This document shows positions 34,005 to 45,182 of a stretch of DNA of 64,000 bases, piece after piece. How positions within the stretch are numbered: position 1 is the first letter of the stretch; the number at the start of each line of letters is the position of its first letter. The notes below the pieces were generated by a model. The model was not told where the DNA came from and ran no database searches. It saw only the letters and a program-made list of their open reading frames with translations. A program made the position numbers and the translations under genes. Origin of the DNA: Gammaproteobacteria bacterium (lineage in GTDB: Bacteria > Pseudomonadota > Gammaproteobacteria > SURF-13); assembly GCA_003599485.1 (NCBI GenBank), contig QZKM01000027.1, positions 28,801 through 92,800 of the forward strand, read 5' to 3'.

Positions 34005-34773
34005 CGCCGTACAAAACCTGGGCCGCTGGGCGCTCAACATCCTTGAGCGCGCCGGACGCGCCACGCTGTTTCTGATTCTGACGCTGCGCGGCCTCCCGCC
34101 CATCCTCGCGCGTCCGCTGCTGGTGATACAGCAGATGCACGCAGTGGGCGTAAGATCGCTGCTCATCATCGTGGTGTCCGGCCTGTTCGTCGGCATGGTG
34201 CTTGGCTTGCAGGGCTACAATACCCTGGTGGATTTCGGCGCCGAGCAGACGCTCGGTGTGATGGTGGCCCTGGCCCTGGTGCGCGAGCTGGGGCCGGTGA
34301 TCTCGGCGTTGCTGTTCGCCGGGCGCGCCTGCTCCGCGCTCACCGCCGAGATCGGCCTGATGAAGGCCACCGAGCAGCTCTCCGCCATGGAGATGATGGC
34401 CACCGATCCGCTTTCGCGCGTGATCGCGCCGCGCCTGCTGGCGGGCTTTCTCGCCCTGCCGCTGCTGGCCGCGATCTTCAGCGCGATAGGCGTGCTGGGC
34501 GGCTATTTCGTGGGCGTAGGCCTGCTGGGCGTGGATGACGGCGCGTTCTGGTCGCAGATGCAGGCCAAGGTGGATCCGGACGATATTTATAACGGCATCA
34601 TCAAGAGTGTGGCGTTCGGCTTCGTGACGACGTGGATCGCCGTGTTCCAGGGCTATGACGCTACCCCCACCTCGGAGGGCGTGAGCCGCGCCACCACTTA
34701 TACCGTGGTGCACGGTTCGCTCGCGGTGCTGGGGCTGGATTTTGTATTAACCTCATTCATGTTTGGAGATTGA
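33997..34773 (+). CDS. mlaE: Phospholipid ABC transporter permease MlaE
   Basis: 258 aa, about five to six membrane segments. MlaE signatures: [40 protein letters not shown] then [20 protein letters not shown]. It is the membrane-embedded dimer core of MlaFEDB. It follows mlaF with overlap and precedes mlaD by 1 nt. Confidence 0.96.
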   Translation: MLDAVQNLGRWALNILERAGRATLFLILTLRGLPPILARPLLVIQQMHAVGVRSLLIIVVSGLFVGMVLGLQGYNTLVDFGAEQTLGVMVALALVRELGPVISALLFAGRACSALTAEIGLMKATEQLSAMEMMATDPLSRVIAPRLLAGFLALPLLAAIFSAIGVLGGYFVGVGLLGVDDGAFWSQMQAKVDPDDIYNGIIKSVAFGFVTTWIAVFQGYDATPTSEGVSRATTYTVVHGSLAVLGLDFVLTSFMFGD

Positions 34774-34774
34774 A

Positions 34775-35269
34775 ATGATTAAAACCAAAACCGTGGAGGT
34801 CACCGTCGGCCTGTTCGTGATCCTGGGTTTCGCGGCGCTGTTTTATCTCGCCATGCAGGTAAGCAACCTGAGCGCCTTCGGCATCAGCCGCATGGACGGC
34901 TACAGCGTGACGGCGCATTTTGAAAACGTCGGCAGCCTCAAGGTGGGCGCACCAGTAACCATCGCCGGGGTGCGCGTGGGGCGCGTCACCGCCATCGGCA
35001 TAGACCACAAGACGCAGGAAGCGGCCGTGCAGCTCACCATTTCCTCCGAGCACAACGATATCCCGCTCGATACCACCGCGAGCATTCTCACCTCCGGCCT
35101 GCTGGGCGAGCAGTACGTGGGGCTGGAACCGGGCGGCGACGAAAAGGTCTTAAAGGAGGGTGATGAAATCAAGCTCACCCAGTCGGCTCTGGTGCTGGAA
35201 AAAATCATCAGCCAGGTGCTGTTCAGCAAGGCGGCCGAGGGCCCCGGCGAGAGCCCGGCCAGGAAATAG
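34775..35269 (+). CDS. mlaD: MCE-domain lipid-binding protein MlaD
   Basis: 164 aa from ATG 34775, with TGGAGATTGAA upstream. One N-terminal membrane helix (VGLFVILGFAALFYLAMQVS) anchors a single MCE domain: YSVTAHFENVGSLKVGAPVT, IAGVRVGRVTAIGID, and LLGEQYVGLEPGGDE. MlaD forms a hexameric ring conducting phospholipid on the periplasmic side. The track begins four codons earlier, inside mlaE. Confidence 0.95.
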   Translation: MIKTKTVEVTVGLFVILGFAALFYLAMQVSNLSAFGISRMDGYSVTAHFENVGSLKVGAPVTIAGVRVGRVTAIGIDHKTQEAAVQLTISSEHNDIPLDTTASILTSGLLGEQYVGLEPGGDEKVLKEGDEIKLTQSALVLEKIISQVLFSKAAEGPGESPARK

Positions 35270-35326
35270 AATTGGCGCATATTTTGCTGTAAAATGAATC
35301 GTTCTCCGGCAGCAGGTGTTCCTAAC

Positions 35327-35959
35327 ATGAAACGTCTGGCGTACTTATTTCTGGCGCTGTTCTGCGCCAGCAACGCGGCCTGGGCCATGGCCGAAGCGCC
35401 CGCATCGGCGCAGGAACTGGTGCAGAAACAAACCGAGCTCATGCTCAGCACCTTCAAGGCCCAGCGCGAGCAGATTACCAAAGACCAGCAGTTGCTGTAC
35501 AAGCTGGTGGACGAGATCGTGTTGCCGCACTTCGATTTTGAGAAGATGTCGAGCTGGGTGATCGGCAAACACTGGCGCAACGCAACGGGTGAACAAAAGG
35601 CGCGGTTTGTGCAGGAGTTCCGCACCCTGCTGGTGCGCACTTACGCCGTCGCCCTGTACGAGTATACCGACCAGCAGGTAGTCTATCTTCCCTCCAGGAG
35701 CGATCCGGCCGCCACCGAGGCCTCGGTGAAGACCGAGGTACGCCAGTCAGGCGGCGCGCCGCCCATTTCGATCAATTACGACCTTTACCTCAAAGACGGC
35801 GCGTGGAAGGTGTATGACGTGATCATCGAAGGCACCAGCCTGGTTACCAATTACCGCAGCAACTACGCGAGTGAAATCCGCCAGAACGGGCTGGACAGCC
35901 TGATCGCCAAACTTGCGGCGCGCAATCAGCAAAACGTCAAAACCAGCGCGAGTGAGTAA
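35327..35959 (+). CDS. mlaC: Periplasmic phospholipid-binding protein MlaC
   Basis: 210 aa from ATG 35327. It has a Sec signal peptide (MKRLAYLFLALFCASNAAWA) and MlaC features LVDEIVLPHFDFEKMSSWVI, GKHWRNATGEQKARFVQEFR and VYDVIIEGTSLVTNYRSNYA. MlaC shuttles phospholipid between the outer-membrane MlaA system and MlaFEDB. No mlaA is in the window. Confidence 0.95.
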   Translation: MKRLAYLFLALFCASNAAWAMAEAPASAQELVQKQTELMLSTFKAQREQITKDQQLLYKLVDEIVLPHFDFEKMSSWVIGKHWRNATGEQKARFVQEFRTLLVRTYAVALYEYTDQQVVYLPSRSDPAATEASVKTEVRQSGGAPPISINYDLYLKDGAWKVYDVIIEGTSLVTNYRSNYASEIRQNGLDSLIAKLAARNQQNVKTSASE

Positions 35960-36260
35960 CCTCAGCCCCGACCCGAATCAAGCAGGGCGTTACCTGCTGT
36001 CCGGCGAACTCACCTTCGACACCGTGCCGGCCGTGTACGAACAGGGCCACGCCATGTTCGCCACCCCCGCCCCTACCCTCATCTTGAGTTTTATCAACGG
36101 CGCGGCGCGCACTGACAGCGCGGGCCTGGCGCTGCTGGTGGAGTGGCTGCGGGAGGCGCGTCAGCACGGCAAAACCCTGCGTTTTGAAAACATCCCCGCG
36201 CAACTCAAGGACTTGGCGCGGGTGTCTGGTTTGGAGCGTGTGCTGCCGCTCGACACCTGA
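35952..36260 (+). CDS. mlaB: STAS-domain protein MlaB
   Basis: 102 aa from the GTG at 35952, overlapping mlaC by 8 nt. The STAS core is YLLSGELTFDTVPAVYEQG, LILSFINGAARTDSAGLALL then VEWLREARQHGK. MlaB binds MlaF and is needed for transporter assembly and activity. The track ORF's upstream codons lie inside mlaC and are not expected to be translated. Confidence 0.9.
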   Translation: MSNLSPDPNQAGRYLLSGELTFDTVPAVYEQGHAMFATPAPTLILSFINGAARTDSAGLALLVEWLREARQHGKTLRFENIPAQLKDLARVSGLERVLPLDT

Positions 36261-36285
36261 CCGTCCGCCGGAAAATCCTTTTCCG

Positions 36286-36576
36286 CGATTTTGGCGAACA
36301 TCTTCGAGCAGCTTTCCGCGTTTCAGAATTTCATCATACTATCGCTGCCCGTTTCTGAGCGGCGTGTTTTATTCGCTGGACTCCCTGCCGCCATTTTGGC
36401 AAACGGTTTCGCGTTTCAACCCGTTTTTCTATATGATAGATGGTTTTCGATACGGTTTTCTGGGCGCCCACGACGGGGCGCCTACCCTGGGCCTTGCGGT
36501 GAGCACCGGCTTTTTGTTGTTGATATCGCTGGTTTCAATATTTTTATTACACAAAGGTTACAAATTGCGTCATTGA
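36286..36576 (+). pseudogene. Remnant of an ABC-2 type permease (YadH-like), frameshifted
   Basis: Only the C-terminal 95 or so codons survive. One frame reads AILANIFEQLSAFQNFIIL and then shifts into the frame reading FLSGVFYSLDSLPPFWQTVS, RFNPFFYMIDGFRYGFLGAH and ...LLLISLVSIFLLHKGYKLRH. These are typical adjacent pieces of YadH-type permeases. In many beta- and gammaproteobacteria an ABC ATPase and such a permease lie between mlaB and ibaG. Here the ATPase and most of the permease are gone, with about 25 nt separating the mlaB stop from the remnant. Confidence 0.8.
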
Positions 36577-36591
36577 AAATTCCATGGGCGA

Positions 36592-36634
36592 ACTGCGAAG
36601 CAGCGAGCGCCCAGCCAGGGATGGCTGGGCCGGT
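36592..36634. repeat. 42-nt palindromic repeat, copy 1
   Basis: The core is GCCCAGCCA-GGGA-TGGCTGGGC (36609-36630). About 42 nt match, in reverse complement and with about 3 mismatches, the copy at 52898-52940 within the complex III operon. It lies between the permease remnant and ibaG, and could form a strong hairpin. Confidence 0.8.
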
Positions 36635-36706
36635 GCGTAATTAGGTGGATGAAGTCCCGCCACGGACGGCCGCGACTGCTATCACAAGGACCATAAAGAA
36701 GAGATC

Positions 36707-36946
36707 ATGGAAACCAACACCATCAAGCACATGATTGAACAAGGCCTCGCGGACTGCCGCGCCGAGGTGACGGGCGACGGCACGCACTTCGAGGCAATCA
36801 TCGTAAGCCCGGCGTTCGCGGGCAAAAACTCCCTGGCGCGCCACCGCATGGTATACGCGGCGCTAGGTGAGGCCATGCGCTCCGCTATTCACGCCCTGTC
36901 CATGCGCACCTACACGCCCGACGAGCACGCGGCGCAGACCAAATAA
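36707..36946 (+). CDS. ibaG: BolA-family protein IbaG
   Basis: 79 aa. BolA fold with IKHMIEQGLADCRAEVTGDG, THFEAIIVSPAFAGKNSLAR and HRMVYAALGEAMRSAIHALS. The conserved His that helps hold a shared Fe-S cluster with a monothiol glutaredoxin is in the RHRMVY segment. The ibaG-murA order is conserved in gammaproteobacteria. AGAAGAGATC precedes the ATG. Confidence 0.92.
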   Translation: METNTIKHMIEQGLADCRAEVTGDGTHFEAIIVSPAFAGKNSLARHRMVYAALGEAMRSAIHALSMRTYTPDEHAAQTK

Positions 36947-38215
<1,269 letters not shown>

Positions 38216-38220
38216 AAACA

Positions 38221-38311
38221 GGGAAAAGAGTAAAGGGAAAAGAGTAAAGGGAAAAGAGTAAAGGGAAAGGATAAAACAATCGAGTCTTTTATTCCCTTTT
38301 CCCTTTCCTCT
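38221..38311. repeat. Tandem 14-nt repeats with an inverted counterpart before hisG
   Basis: Three perfect head-to-tail copies of GGGAAAAGAGTAAA (38221-38262) plus a partial fourth, then about 20 nt later the complementary run TTCCCTTTTCCCTTTCCTCTTT. The two arms can fold into a long purine/pyrimidine hairpin between murA and hisG. Too short and spacer-free for CRISPR. No promoter box stands out in this gap. Confidence 0.75.
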
Positions 38312-38344
38312 TTGCCCTTATATCTTGTATCTTGCGATAACAGA

Positions 38345-38992
38345 ATGACCAACAGCACACTTACCATCGCCCTCTCCAAAGGCCGCATCCTGAATGAGAC
38401 GCTGCCACTGCTCGCGCACGCGGGGATCACGCCGGCCGAGGACGTGGACAAGAGCCGCAGGTTGATCCTCGCCACCAGCCAGCCGGATGTGAAATTGCTC
38501 ATCATCCGCGCGGCGGACGTGCCCACCTACGTGGAACACGGCGCGGCCGATTTGGGCGTCGCGGGCAAGGACGTGCTGATGGAATACGACGGCGACGGCC
38601 TGTATGAGCCGCTGGATCTGAACATCGCGCGTTGCCGCATGATGGTGGCCGGCGTACCCGGCGCGCAAGCCTCCGGCGCACGGCTGCGCGTCGCCACCAA
38701 ATACGTCAACGTCACGCGGCGCTACTATGCGGAACAGGGTGAGCAGGTGGAGATCATCAAGCTGTACGGCTCGATGGAGCTTGCGCCGCTGGTCGGCCTG
38801 GCCGAACGCATCGTGGACTTGGTGGACACCGGCGGCACGCTGAAGGCGAACGGCCTGGCGCCGATGGAAACCATCGCCACCATCAGCGCGCGCCTGATCG
38901 TGAACAAGGCCGCCATGAAGATGAAGCATGCGCGCGTCAAGGCGCTCATCGCCAGGCTTGCCAAAGCGGTGGAGAAAAACAGTGACGAGTAG
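38345..38992 (+). CDS. hisG: ATP phosphoribosyltransferase, short form
   Basis: 215 aa from ATG 38345. It catalyses the first step of histidine synthesis. Motifs: [58 protein letters not shown], and [15 protein letters not shown]. It lacks the C-terminal regulatory domain of the roughly 300-aa long form, so it should need HisZ, which is not in the window. Its TAG stop is inside a repeat shared by the his gene gaps. Confidence 0.95.
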   Translation: MTNSTLTIALSKGRILNETLPLLAHAGITPAEDVDKSRRLILATSQPDVKLLIIRAADVPTYVEHGAADLGVAGKDVLMEYDGDGLYEPLDLNIARCRMMVAGVPGAQASGARLRVATKYVNVTRRYYAEQGEQVEIIKLYGSMELAPLVGLAERIVDLVDTGGTLKANGLAPMETIATISARLIVNKAAMKMKHARVKALIARLAKAVEKNSDE

Positions 38993-39056
38993 CGACTGGC
39001 GAGTTTCCAGTAAAAAGCTTTCCCCCGCTACTCGCTACCAGCCACTCGCTACTTTA
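38988..39056. repeat. GCCACTCGCTACT-type repeat between hisG and hisD
   Basis: GAGTAGCGACTGGCGAGT at the hisG stop is followed 35 nt later by CTACTCGCTACCAGCCACTCGCTACT. The two ends are largely complementary, giving an imperfect hairpin. The same units occur at 40363-40432 and 43636-43659. Confidence 0.7.
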
Positions 39057-39061
39057 TTTAT

Positions 39062-40363
39062 ATGACTCATATCCTGCGACTCAACAGCACAGAGCCCGGC
39101 TTCTGGGACAAGCTGGCGGCACGCCTCGACTGGGACGAGGGCATGGACGACGCCATCAGCGCCAGCGTGCGCGAGATCGTGCACGCGGTGCGTGCGCGCG
39201 GCGACGCGGCATTGCTCGACTACACGCGTAGCTTTGATCGCGTCACGGTTTCCTCCGTAGCCGCGCTGGAAATCCCCGGGGCGCGCCTTGCCCGGGCGCT
39301 CAACACGCTGCCCGCCCCGCAACGTGAGGCGCTGGAGACCGCCGCCGCGCGCATCCGCGATTACCATGCACGACAGAAGATCGAATCATGGAGTTATCAG
39401 GACAGCGGCGGCACCCTGCTCGGCCAGCAGGTCACCGCCATCCAGCGCGCCGGACTGTATGTGCCGGGCGGCAAGGCGGCCTATCCTTCCTCGGTGCTGA
39501 TGAACGCCATCCCGGCCAAGGTCGCCGGGGTCAGCGAACTCATCATGACCGTACCCGCGCCGGATGGGGTGTTGAACGAGCTGGTGCTGGCCGCCGCCAT
39601 GCTGGCGGGGGTGGATCGCGTATTCACCCTGGGCGGGGCGCAGGCCATCGCCGCGCTGGCCTACGGCACCGAAACCATACCGCGGGTGGACAAAATCGTC
39701 GGCCCCGGCAACATCTACGTCGCCACCGCCAAGCGCATGGTGTTCGGCGCGGTGGGCATAGACATGGTGGCCGGACCGTCCGAGATTCTGGTGCTGTCCG
39801 ACGGCTCGGCCGATCCAGACTGGTGCGCGATGGATTTATTCTCCCAGGCCGAACACGACGAAGACGCACGCGCGCTGCTGGTGTCGCCGGACGCGGCCTT
39901 CCTCGACCGGGTGGAGGCCAGCATCGCACGCCTGCTGCCGGAAATGGAGCGCGCGGCGACCATCCGCGCGTCACTTGCCGCGCGCGCCGCATTCATTCAG
40001 GTGCGTGACCTGGAACAGGCCATCGCCGTGGCGAACTTCATCGCGCCGGAGCACCTGGAACTGGCGCTCGACCATCCCGGAACCCTCGCGCCACGCATCC
40101 GCAACGCAGGCGCGATTTTTCTCGGCCACTACACGCCGGAGGCGATCGGCGATTACTGCGCCGGCCCGAATCACGTGCTGCCCACCTCACGCACCGCGCG
40201 CTACAGCTCGCCGCTCGGCGTGTACGATTTCCAGAAACGCACCAGCCTGATTCAGTGCAGCGCCGGGAGCGCCGCAGAACTCGGCAAGACCGCCTCAGTC
40301 CTCGCGCGCGGCGAAGGCCTCACCGCGCACGCGCGTTCGGCGGAATATCGGATAAAACAGTAG
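39062..40363 (+). CDS. hisD: Histidinol dehydrogenase
   Basis: 433 aa. It oxidises histidinol to histidine in two NAD-dependent steps with zinc. Motifs: [40 protein letters not shown] then [35 protein letters not shown] with zinc ligands, and [20 protein letters not shown]. Length is standard. Its TAG stop is the first base pairs of the next repeat. Confidence 0.97.
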   Translation: MTHILRLNSTEPGFWDKLAARLDWDEGMDDAISASVREIVHAVRARGDAALLDYTRSFDRVTVSSVAALEIPGARLARALNTLPAPQREALETAAARIRDYHARQKIESWSYQDSGGTLLGQQVTAIQRAGLYVPGGKAAYPSSVLMNAIPAKVAGVSELIMTVPAPDGVLNELVLAAAMLAGVDRVFTLGGAQAIAALAYGTETIPRVDKIVGPGNIYVATAKRMVFGAVGIDMVAGPSEILVLSDGSADPDWCAMDLFSQAEHDEDARALLVSPDAAFLDRVEASIARLLPEMERAATIRASLAARAAFIQVRDLEQAIAVANFIAPEHLELALDHPGTLAPRIRNAGAIFLGHYTPEAIGDYCAGPNHVLPTSRTARYSSPLGVYDFQKRTSLIQCSAGSAAELGKTASVLARGEGLTAHARSAEYRIKQ

Positions 40364-40432
40364 CGAGTGGCTAGTAGCGAGGAGAAGCACCTTCCCATCT
40401 TTTTTTCTAGCCACTCGCTACTAGCCACTCGC
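40363..40432. repeat. 19-bp perfect inverted repeat between hisD and hisC
   Basis: GCGAGTGGCTAGTAGCGAG (40363-40381) and its exact reverse complement CTCGCTACTAGCCACTCGC (40414-40432) enclose a 32-nt loop. It overlaps the last base of the hisD stop and ends 7 nt before hisC, so a folded transcript could hide the hisC ribosome-binding region. Confidence 0.8.
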
Positions 40433-40439
40433 AACTTCC

Positions 40440-41525
40440 ATGAAAAAATCCCTCACGCACATGGTGGAACAACTTATCCGCCCCGAAATCCGCGCCCTCT
40501 CCGCTTATCACGTAACGGATGCGCGCGGGCTGGTGAAGCTCGACGCCATGGAGAATCCCTATTCCTGGCCGGAGGAGATCAAGCAGGCGTGGCTGGAGGC
40601 GCTGCGCGACGCCCCGCTCAACCGCTATCCCGATCCGGAGGCGCGGGCGACTAAAGAACGGCTGCGTGCCGCGCAGGGCGTGCCCGCGGAGGCCGGGCTC
40701 CTGCTCGGCAACGGCTCAGACGAACTGATTCAGATGCTCGCCCTCGCGCTCGCCCAGCCTGAGCGGGTCATACTCGCGCCCGAACCGGGTTTTGTCATGT
40801 ACCGCCTGATCGCACTCTGGTGCGGCATGACTTATGTGGGCGTGCCGCTGCGCGGCGATTTCACGCTTGATCTTGACGCCATGATCGAGGCCACCCAGCG
40901 CCATCAGCCCGCGCTGACGTTCATCGCCTACCCCAACAACCCCACCGGCAACCTGTTTGACGAGCACGCCGTGCGCCGGATCATCGAACAAAGCCCCGGC
41001 CTGGTGGTGCTGGATGAGGCCTATCACGCCTTCGCCGGCGCGAGCTTCATGCAGGACGTGCTGCGCCATCCCAACCTGCTGGTGATGCGCACGCTGTCAA
41101 AACTGGGCCTGGCCGGCCTGCGTCTGGGGCTGCTCGCGGGCGATGTCCGCTGGCTGGAGCAAATCAACAAGACGCGCCTGCCTTATAACATCAACGTGCT
41201 CACCCAACTCAGCGTGGAATTCGCGCTGCAATACGGCGAGATCATGCAACGCCAGGCCGGACTTATCTGCGCCGGGCGCGAGCGGCTGTTTGCGGAACTG
41301 GAGAAACTTCCCGGTGTCACGGCGTATCCCAGCCGCGCCAATTTTATTTTGTTCCGCACCGCAGAGGGGCGCGCCAATGGGCTATTCGACGCCCTCAAAC
41401 GATCCGGCGTGCTGGTTAAAAATCTGCACGGCGCCCATCCCCTGCTCGACGATTGCCTGCGTGTCACGGTCGGGACAGCCGAGGAGAATCGCATCTTTAT
41501 CGCCGCACTGCGCAAGGCATTGTAG
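40440..41525 (+). CDS. hisC: Histidinol-phosphate aminotransferase
   Basis: 361 aa, fold-type I PLP enzyme. Motifs: [70 protein letters not shown], and the PLP lysine in [19 protein letters not shown]. The loop with NYNP-type motif is altered but otherwise normal. It transaminates imidazole acetol-phosphate. Confidence 0.95.
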   Translation: MKKSLTHMVEQLIRPEIRALSAYHVTDARGLVKLDAMENPYSWPEEIKQAWLEALRDAPLNRYPDPEARATKERLRAAQGVPAEAGLLLGNGSDELIQMLALALAQPERVILAPEPGFVMYRLIALWCGMTYVGVPLRGDFTLDLDAMIEATQRHQPALTFIAYPNNPTGNLFDEHAVRRIIEQSPGLVVLDEAYHAFAGASFMQDVLRHPNLLVMRTLSKLGLAGLRLGLLAGDVRWLEQINKTRLPYNINVLTQLSVEFALQYGEIMQRQAGLICAGRERLFAELEKLPGVTAYPSRANFILFRTAEGRANGLFDALKRSGVLVKNLHGAHPLLDDCLRVTVGTAEENRIFIAALRKAL

Positions 41526-41559
41526 CGCCAAGCCAGCCGGTTTATTCTATAATATCAAT

Positions 41560-42168
41560 ATGAGCACCCCGCCCCTACCCGCGCGTCAGGCCGTCGTCAC
41601 GCGCCACACCCAGGAAACGCAGATCAGCGTCACGCTTAATCTGGACGGCAGCGGCCAGTCGCGCCTGGAAACCGGCCTCCCGTTTCTCGATCACATGCTG
41701 GATCAGATCGCGCGTCACGGGCTGATTGATCTTGCCATTGACGCCAAGGGCGACCTGAGCGTGGACGCGCATCACACGGTGGAGGACATCGGCATCACAC
41801 TGGGCCAGGCGCTCAGCAAGGCGCTCGGCGGCAAACACGGCATCCGCCGCTACGGCCATGCCTACGTGCCGCTGGACGAAGCCCTGTCGCGCGTGGTGAT
41901 TGATCTCTCCGGGCGCCCGGGGCTGGAATATCACATCGCGTTCCCGCGCGCGCGCATCAGCGACTTCGACGTGGACCTGCTGCGCGAGTTTTTCCAGGGT
42001 TTTGTCAACCACGCCATGTGCACGCTGCACATAGATTGCCTGCGCGGCAAGAACGCGCACCACATCGCGGAGACCATGTTCAAGGCCTTCGCGCGCGCGC
42101 TGCGCGCGGCGACGGAAATGGACCCGCGCATGCAGGGACAACTGCCTTCCACCAAGGGGAAACTGTAA
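41560..42168 (+). CDS. hisB: Imidazoleglycerol-phosphate dehydratase
   Basis: 202 aa from ATG 41560; the track ORF extends 417 nt back inside hisC. Motifs: [37 protein letters not shown] with manganese-binding His residues, and [20 protein letters not shown]. It is the single-domain dehydratase with no N-terminal histidinol-phosphatase, so that activity must be encoded elsewhere. Confidence 0.95.
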   Translation: MSTPPLPARQAVVTRHTQETQISVTLNLDGSGQSRLETGLPFLDHMLDQIARHGLIDLAIDAKGDLSVDAHHTVEDIGITLGQALSKALGGKHGIRRYGHAYVPLDEALSRVVIDLSGRPGLEYHIAFPRARISDFDVDLLREFFQGFVNHAMCTLHIDCLRGKNAHHIAETMFKAFARALRAATEMDPRMQGQLPSTKGKL

Positions 42169-42192
42169 CGCCGCCGTTCCCTCTGCCCCTCG

Positions 42193-42846
42193 ATGCACAC
42201 TAATAACAGCGTGGCTGTGATTGACTACGGCATGGGCAACCTGCGCTCGGTATCCAAGGCGCTGGAGCACGTGGCGGGGGCTGACACCCAAGTGGAAGTC
42301 ACCAGTGACGCGCGGCGTATCCGGGCCGCGCGGCGCGTGGTGTTTCCCGGACAGGGCGCGATGCGCGACTGCATGAATGAACTGGAACGCCTCGGTCTCG
42401 ATGACGTCGTGCGTGCCTCGGTGCGCGACAAGCCGTTCCTCGGCATCTGCATGGGCATGCAGGCGCTGATGGACTTCAGCGAGGAAAATGACGGGCGCGC
42501 GGGGCTCGGTATCATTCCCGGCCAGGTGCGCCGCTTTGCCGGAAACCTGAGCGACCCGCAAACGCGGGAGCGGCTCAAGATACCGCATATGGGCTGGAAC
42601 GAGGTGCGCCAGACGCGCGCGCATCCGCTATGGAAAGACATCCCCGATAACAGCCGCTTCTATTTTGTGCATAGTTATTACGTCGCGCCTGAAGACCCCG
42701 CCATCACCAGCGGGGAGACGCGCTATCCCGGCGCGTTCACCTCGGCCATTGCGCGCGCCAACATCTTCGCGGTGCAATTTCACCCGGAAAAGAGCCAGCG
42801 CGCCGGGCTCACGCTGCTGGCCAATTTCCTCAACTGGTCTCCTTGA
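42193..42846 (+). CDS. hisH: Imidazole glycerol phosphate synthase, glutaminase subunit
   Basis: 217 aa, class I glutamine amidotransferase. It starts with [18 protein letters not shown]; the nucleophile Cys is in [19 protein letters not shown], and the His-Glu pair in [12 protein letters not shown]. It supplies ammonia to HisF, encoded at 43668. It ends 14 nt before the hisA ATG. Confidence 0.96.
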   Translation: MHTNNSVAVIDYGMGNLRSVSKALEHVAGADTQVEVTSDARRIRAARRVVFPGQGAMRDCMNELERLGLDDVVRASVRDKPFLGICMGMQALMDFSEENDGRAGLGIIPGQVRRFAGNLSDPQTRERLKIPHMGWNEVRQTRAHPLWKDIPDNSRFYFVHSYYVAPEDPAITSGETRYPGAFTSAIARANIFAVQFHPEKSQRAGLTLLANFLNWSP

Positions 42847-42860
42847 AGAACGAGAGCACC

Positions 42861-43610
42861 ATGCTGCTGATACCGGCCATTGACCTTAAAGACGGCAAGT
42901 GCGTACGCTTGCGTCAGGGGCGCATGCAGGACGATACCGTGTTTTCAGACAACCCGCTTGAGGTCGCGGAGCGGTGGGTGAAGGCCGGCGCGCGGCGCCT
43001 GCACATCGTGGATTTGAACGGCGCGATTGCGGGGAGGCCGGTGAACGCCGAGATCATCCACCGTATTGCAAAAGCCCATCCCGATATGCCCATCCAGGCG
43101 GGCGGCGGCATCCGCGATGAAGACACCATCCAGAGCTACCTGGACGCGGGCGTGCACTACGTCATCATCGGCACCAAGGCGGTCAACACTCCGCACTTCG
43201 TCGCCGACATGTGCCTGGAGTTTCCCGGCCACATCATCGTCGGCCTGGACGCCAGGGACGGCAAGGTGGCGATTGAGGGCTGGTCCAAGCTCTCCAACCA
43301 CGACGTGATAGACATCGCGCGGCGCTTCGAAAAGGACGGCGTCGAAGCGATCATCTACACCGACATCGGGCGCGACGGCATGATGAAGGGCGTCAACATC
43401 GAGGCCACGGTTCAGCTTGCGCGCGCCATCACCATTCCGGTGATCGCCTCCGGCGGCATCACCAACCTCGACGACATCCGCGCGCTGTGCAAGGTGACAC
43501 AGGACGGCGTCATGGGCGCGGTGGTCGGACGCGCGATTTACGAAGGCACGCTGGATTTCGCCGCAGGCCAGAAGCTGGCCGATAAGTTGTCTAAAAAAAG
43601 CAGCAAGTGA
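42861..43610 (+). CDS. hisA: ProFAR isomerase
   Basis: 249 aa TIM barrel from ATG 42861; the track uses a TTG six codons earlier that overlaps hisH. The proton-shuttling Asp is in [16 protein letters not shown], and phosphate binding is by [11 protein letters not shown] and [27 protein letters not shown] carries the second Asp. It opens the ribose ring of ProFAR. Confidence 0.96.
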   Translation: MLLIPAIDLKDGKCVRLRQGRMQDDTVFSDNPLEVAERWVKAGARRLHIVDLNGAIAGRPVNAEIIHRIAKAHPDMPIQAGGGIRDEDTIQSYLDAGVHYVIIGTKAVNTPHFVADMCLEFPGHIIVGLDARDGKVAIEGWSKLSNHDVIDIARRFEKDGVEAIIYTDIGRDGMMKGVNIEATVQLARAITIPVIASGGITNLDDIRALCKVTQDGVMGAVVGRAIYEGTLDFAAGQKLADKLSKKSSK

Positions 43611-43635
43611 GATGACTCTATTGTTCTGCGTTTTT

Positions 43636-43659
43636 ACTCGCCACTCGCCACTCGCTACT
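43636..43659. repeat. GCCACTCGCTACT-type repeat between hisA and hisF
   Basis: ACTCGCCACTCGCCACTCGCTACT consists of two and a half head-to-tail units of the repeat seen at 38988-39056 and 40363-40432, without a clear opposite arm. It ends 8 nt before hisF, followed by a T-run. Confidence 0.65.
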
Positions 43660-43667
43660 GATTTTTT

Positions 43668-44435
43668 ATGGGATTAGCCAAACGCATCATCCCCTGCCTG
43701 GACGTGGACAATGGGCGCGTGGTCAAGGGCGTGCGCTTTGTTGAGTTGCGTGACGCGGGCGATCCGGTGGAGATCGCGCGCCGTTACGACGAAGCCGGCG
43801 CCGACGAACTCACCTTTCTCGACATCACCGCCAGTTCCGGCGAGCGCGACACCCTGGTGCACGTGGTCGAGCAGGTCGCGGCGGAGGTGTTCATCCCGCT
43901 CACCGTGGGCGGCGGCGTGCGCACCCTCTCCGACGTGCGCAAGCTGCTCAACGCGGGCGCGGACAAGGTGTCCATCAACACCGCCGCGGTGCAGAACCCG
44001 GAGTTCGTGCGCGAAGCCAGCGGCAAATACGGCTCACAATGCATCGTGGTCGCGGTGGACGCACGTCAGGTCCCAGGTGAACTGCGCTGGGCGGTCTACA
44101 CCCACGGCGGACGCAAGGCGACGGGACTGGACGTGATCGCCTGGTGTAAAAAAATGGCGGACTTCGGCGCGGGTGAAATCCTGCTCACCAGCATGGACCG
44201 CGATGGCACCAAGAGCGGTTTCGACATTGCCCTCACGCGCGCGGTGAGCGAGGCCGTACCGGCGCCGGTGATCGCCTCCGGCGGCGTGGGCACACTTGAT
44301 CACCTGGTCGCTGGCATCCAGGAAGGCAAGGCCGACGCGGTACTCGCCGCCAGCATCTTTCACTTCGGCGAGTATACTATCCAGCAGGCCAAAACCTACA
44401 TGGCGCAGCGCGGCATCGAAATGAGGCTCACGTGA
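43668..44435 (+). CDS. hisF: Imidazole glycerol phosphate synthase, cyclase subunit
   Basis: 255 aa TIM barrel. Motifs: [20 protein letters not shown] with the catalytic Asp, [51 protein letters not shown] with the second Asp, and [14 protein letters not shown]. It makes imidazole-glycerol phosphate and AICAR with HisH. Its TGA overlaps the hisI GTG start. Confidence 0.97.
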   Translation: MGLAKRIIPCLDVDNGRVVKGVRFVELRDAGDPVEIARRYDEAGADELTFLDITASSGERDTLVHVVEQVAAEVFIPLTVGGGVRTLSDVRKLLNAGADKVSINTAAVQNPEFVREASGKYGSQCIVVAVDARQVPGELRWAVYTHGGRKATGLDVIAWCKKMADFGAGEILLTSMDRDGTKSGFDIALTRAVSEAVPAPVIASGGVGTLDHLVAGIQEGKADAVLAASIFHFGEYTIQQAKTYMAQRGIEMRLT

Positions 44436-44821
44436 AGCAAGACTGGCTAAGCCGGGTAAAATGGGACGAACAGGGTCTCGTGCCCGCCGTCGCGCAGGAG
44501 GCGCGCAGCGGCAAGGTGTTGACGCTGGCCTGGATGAACCGCGCGGCACTGGAGCAAACGCACAAGACCGGACGCGCCACCTATTGGTCGCGTTCGCGCG
44601 GCAAGCTGTGGCAGAAGGGCGAAGAGTCCGGCCATGTCCAGACCGTGCGCGAAATCCGTCTGGACTGCGACGGCGACGCGATCCTGCTGCTGGTCGAGCA
44701 GCAGGGTGGTATTGCCTGCCATACCGGGCGTGAGCGCTGTTTTTTCCACAGGCTCGAAGACGGGGAATGGCGCGCGGTAGAGCCGGTACTCAAAGACCCC
44801 GGCCTGATATATAATGAATAA
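44432..44821 (+). CDS. hisI: Phosphoribosyl-AMP cyclohydrolase
   Basis: 129 aa, GTG start. Motifs: [20 protein letters not shown] then [20 protein letters not shown], the metal-binding [15 protein letters not shown], and [16 protein letters not shown]. It is separate from hisE, unlike the fused enterobacterial protein. Confidence 0.96.
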   Translation: MKQDWLSRVKWDEQGLVPAVAQEARSGKVLTLAWMNRAALEQTHKTGRATYWSRSRGKLWQKGEESGHVQTVREIRLDCDGDAILLLVEQQGGIACHTGRERCFFHRLEDGEWRAVEPVLKDPGLIYNE

Positions 44822-44858
44822 TTTCGCCTAACGGTCTTAAACTATCGGGTTGCTTCCC

Positions 44859-45182
44859 ATGGACGATGTGCTGACGCGCCTCGGTCAACTCCTGGAGCAG
44901 CGTAAAACCGCCGCGCCGGAGAGTTCGTATGTGGCCAGCCTGTATGCCAGGGGCGCGGATGTGATCCTGAAAAAGATCGGCGAGGAGGCGGCGGAGCTTT
45001 TGGTCGCCGCCAAGAACCGGGAACCGGGCGCCATCGTGCACGAAGCCGCCGATTTATGGTTCCATACCCTGGTGCTGTTGGCCGCCAGCGGCCTGAAACC
45101 GGATGACGTGTTACAGGAACTGGAGCGCCGTTTCGGCGTCTCCGGTCACGAGGAAAAGGCGCAGCGGGCGCGCGGATCATGA
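44859..45182 (+). CDS. hisE: Phosphoribosyl-ATP pyrophosphatase
   Basis: 107 aa from ATG 44859 (the track adds three codons from a TTG). A MazG-like helical pyrophosphatase with [20 protein letters not shown] and [20 protein letters not shown], including the acidic metal-binding residues. Second step of histidine synthesis. Overlaps the HIT gene by 4 nt. Confidence 0.94.
   Translation: MDDVLTRLGQLLEQRKTAAPESSYVASLYARGADVILKKIGEEAAELLVAAKNREPGAIVHEAADLWFHTLVLLAASGLKPDDVLQELERRFGVSGHEEKAQRARGS

Noticed and set aside
38221-38262. Tandem repeats considered as a CRISPR array
   Set aside because: The 14-nt units are head-to-tail with no spacers, and no cas genes are present.
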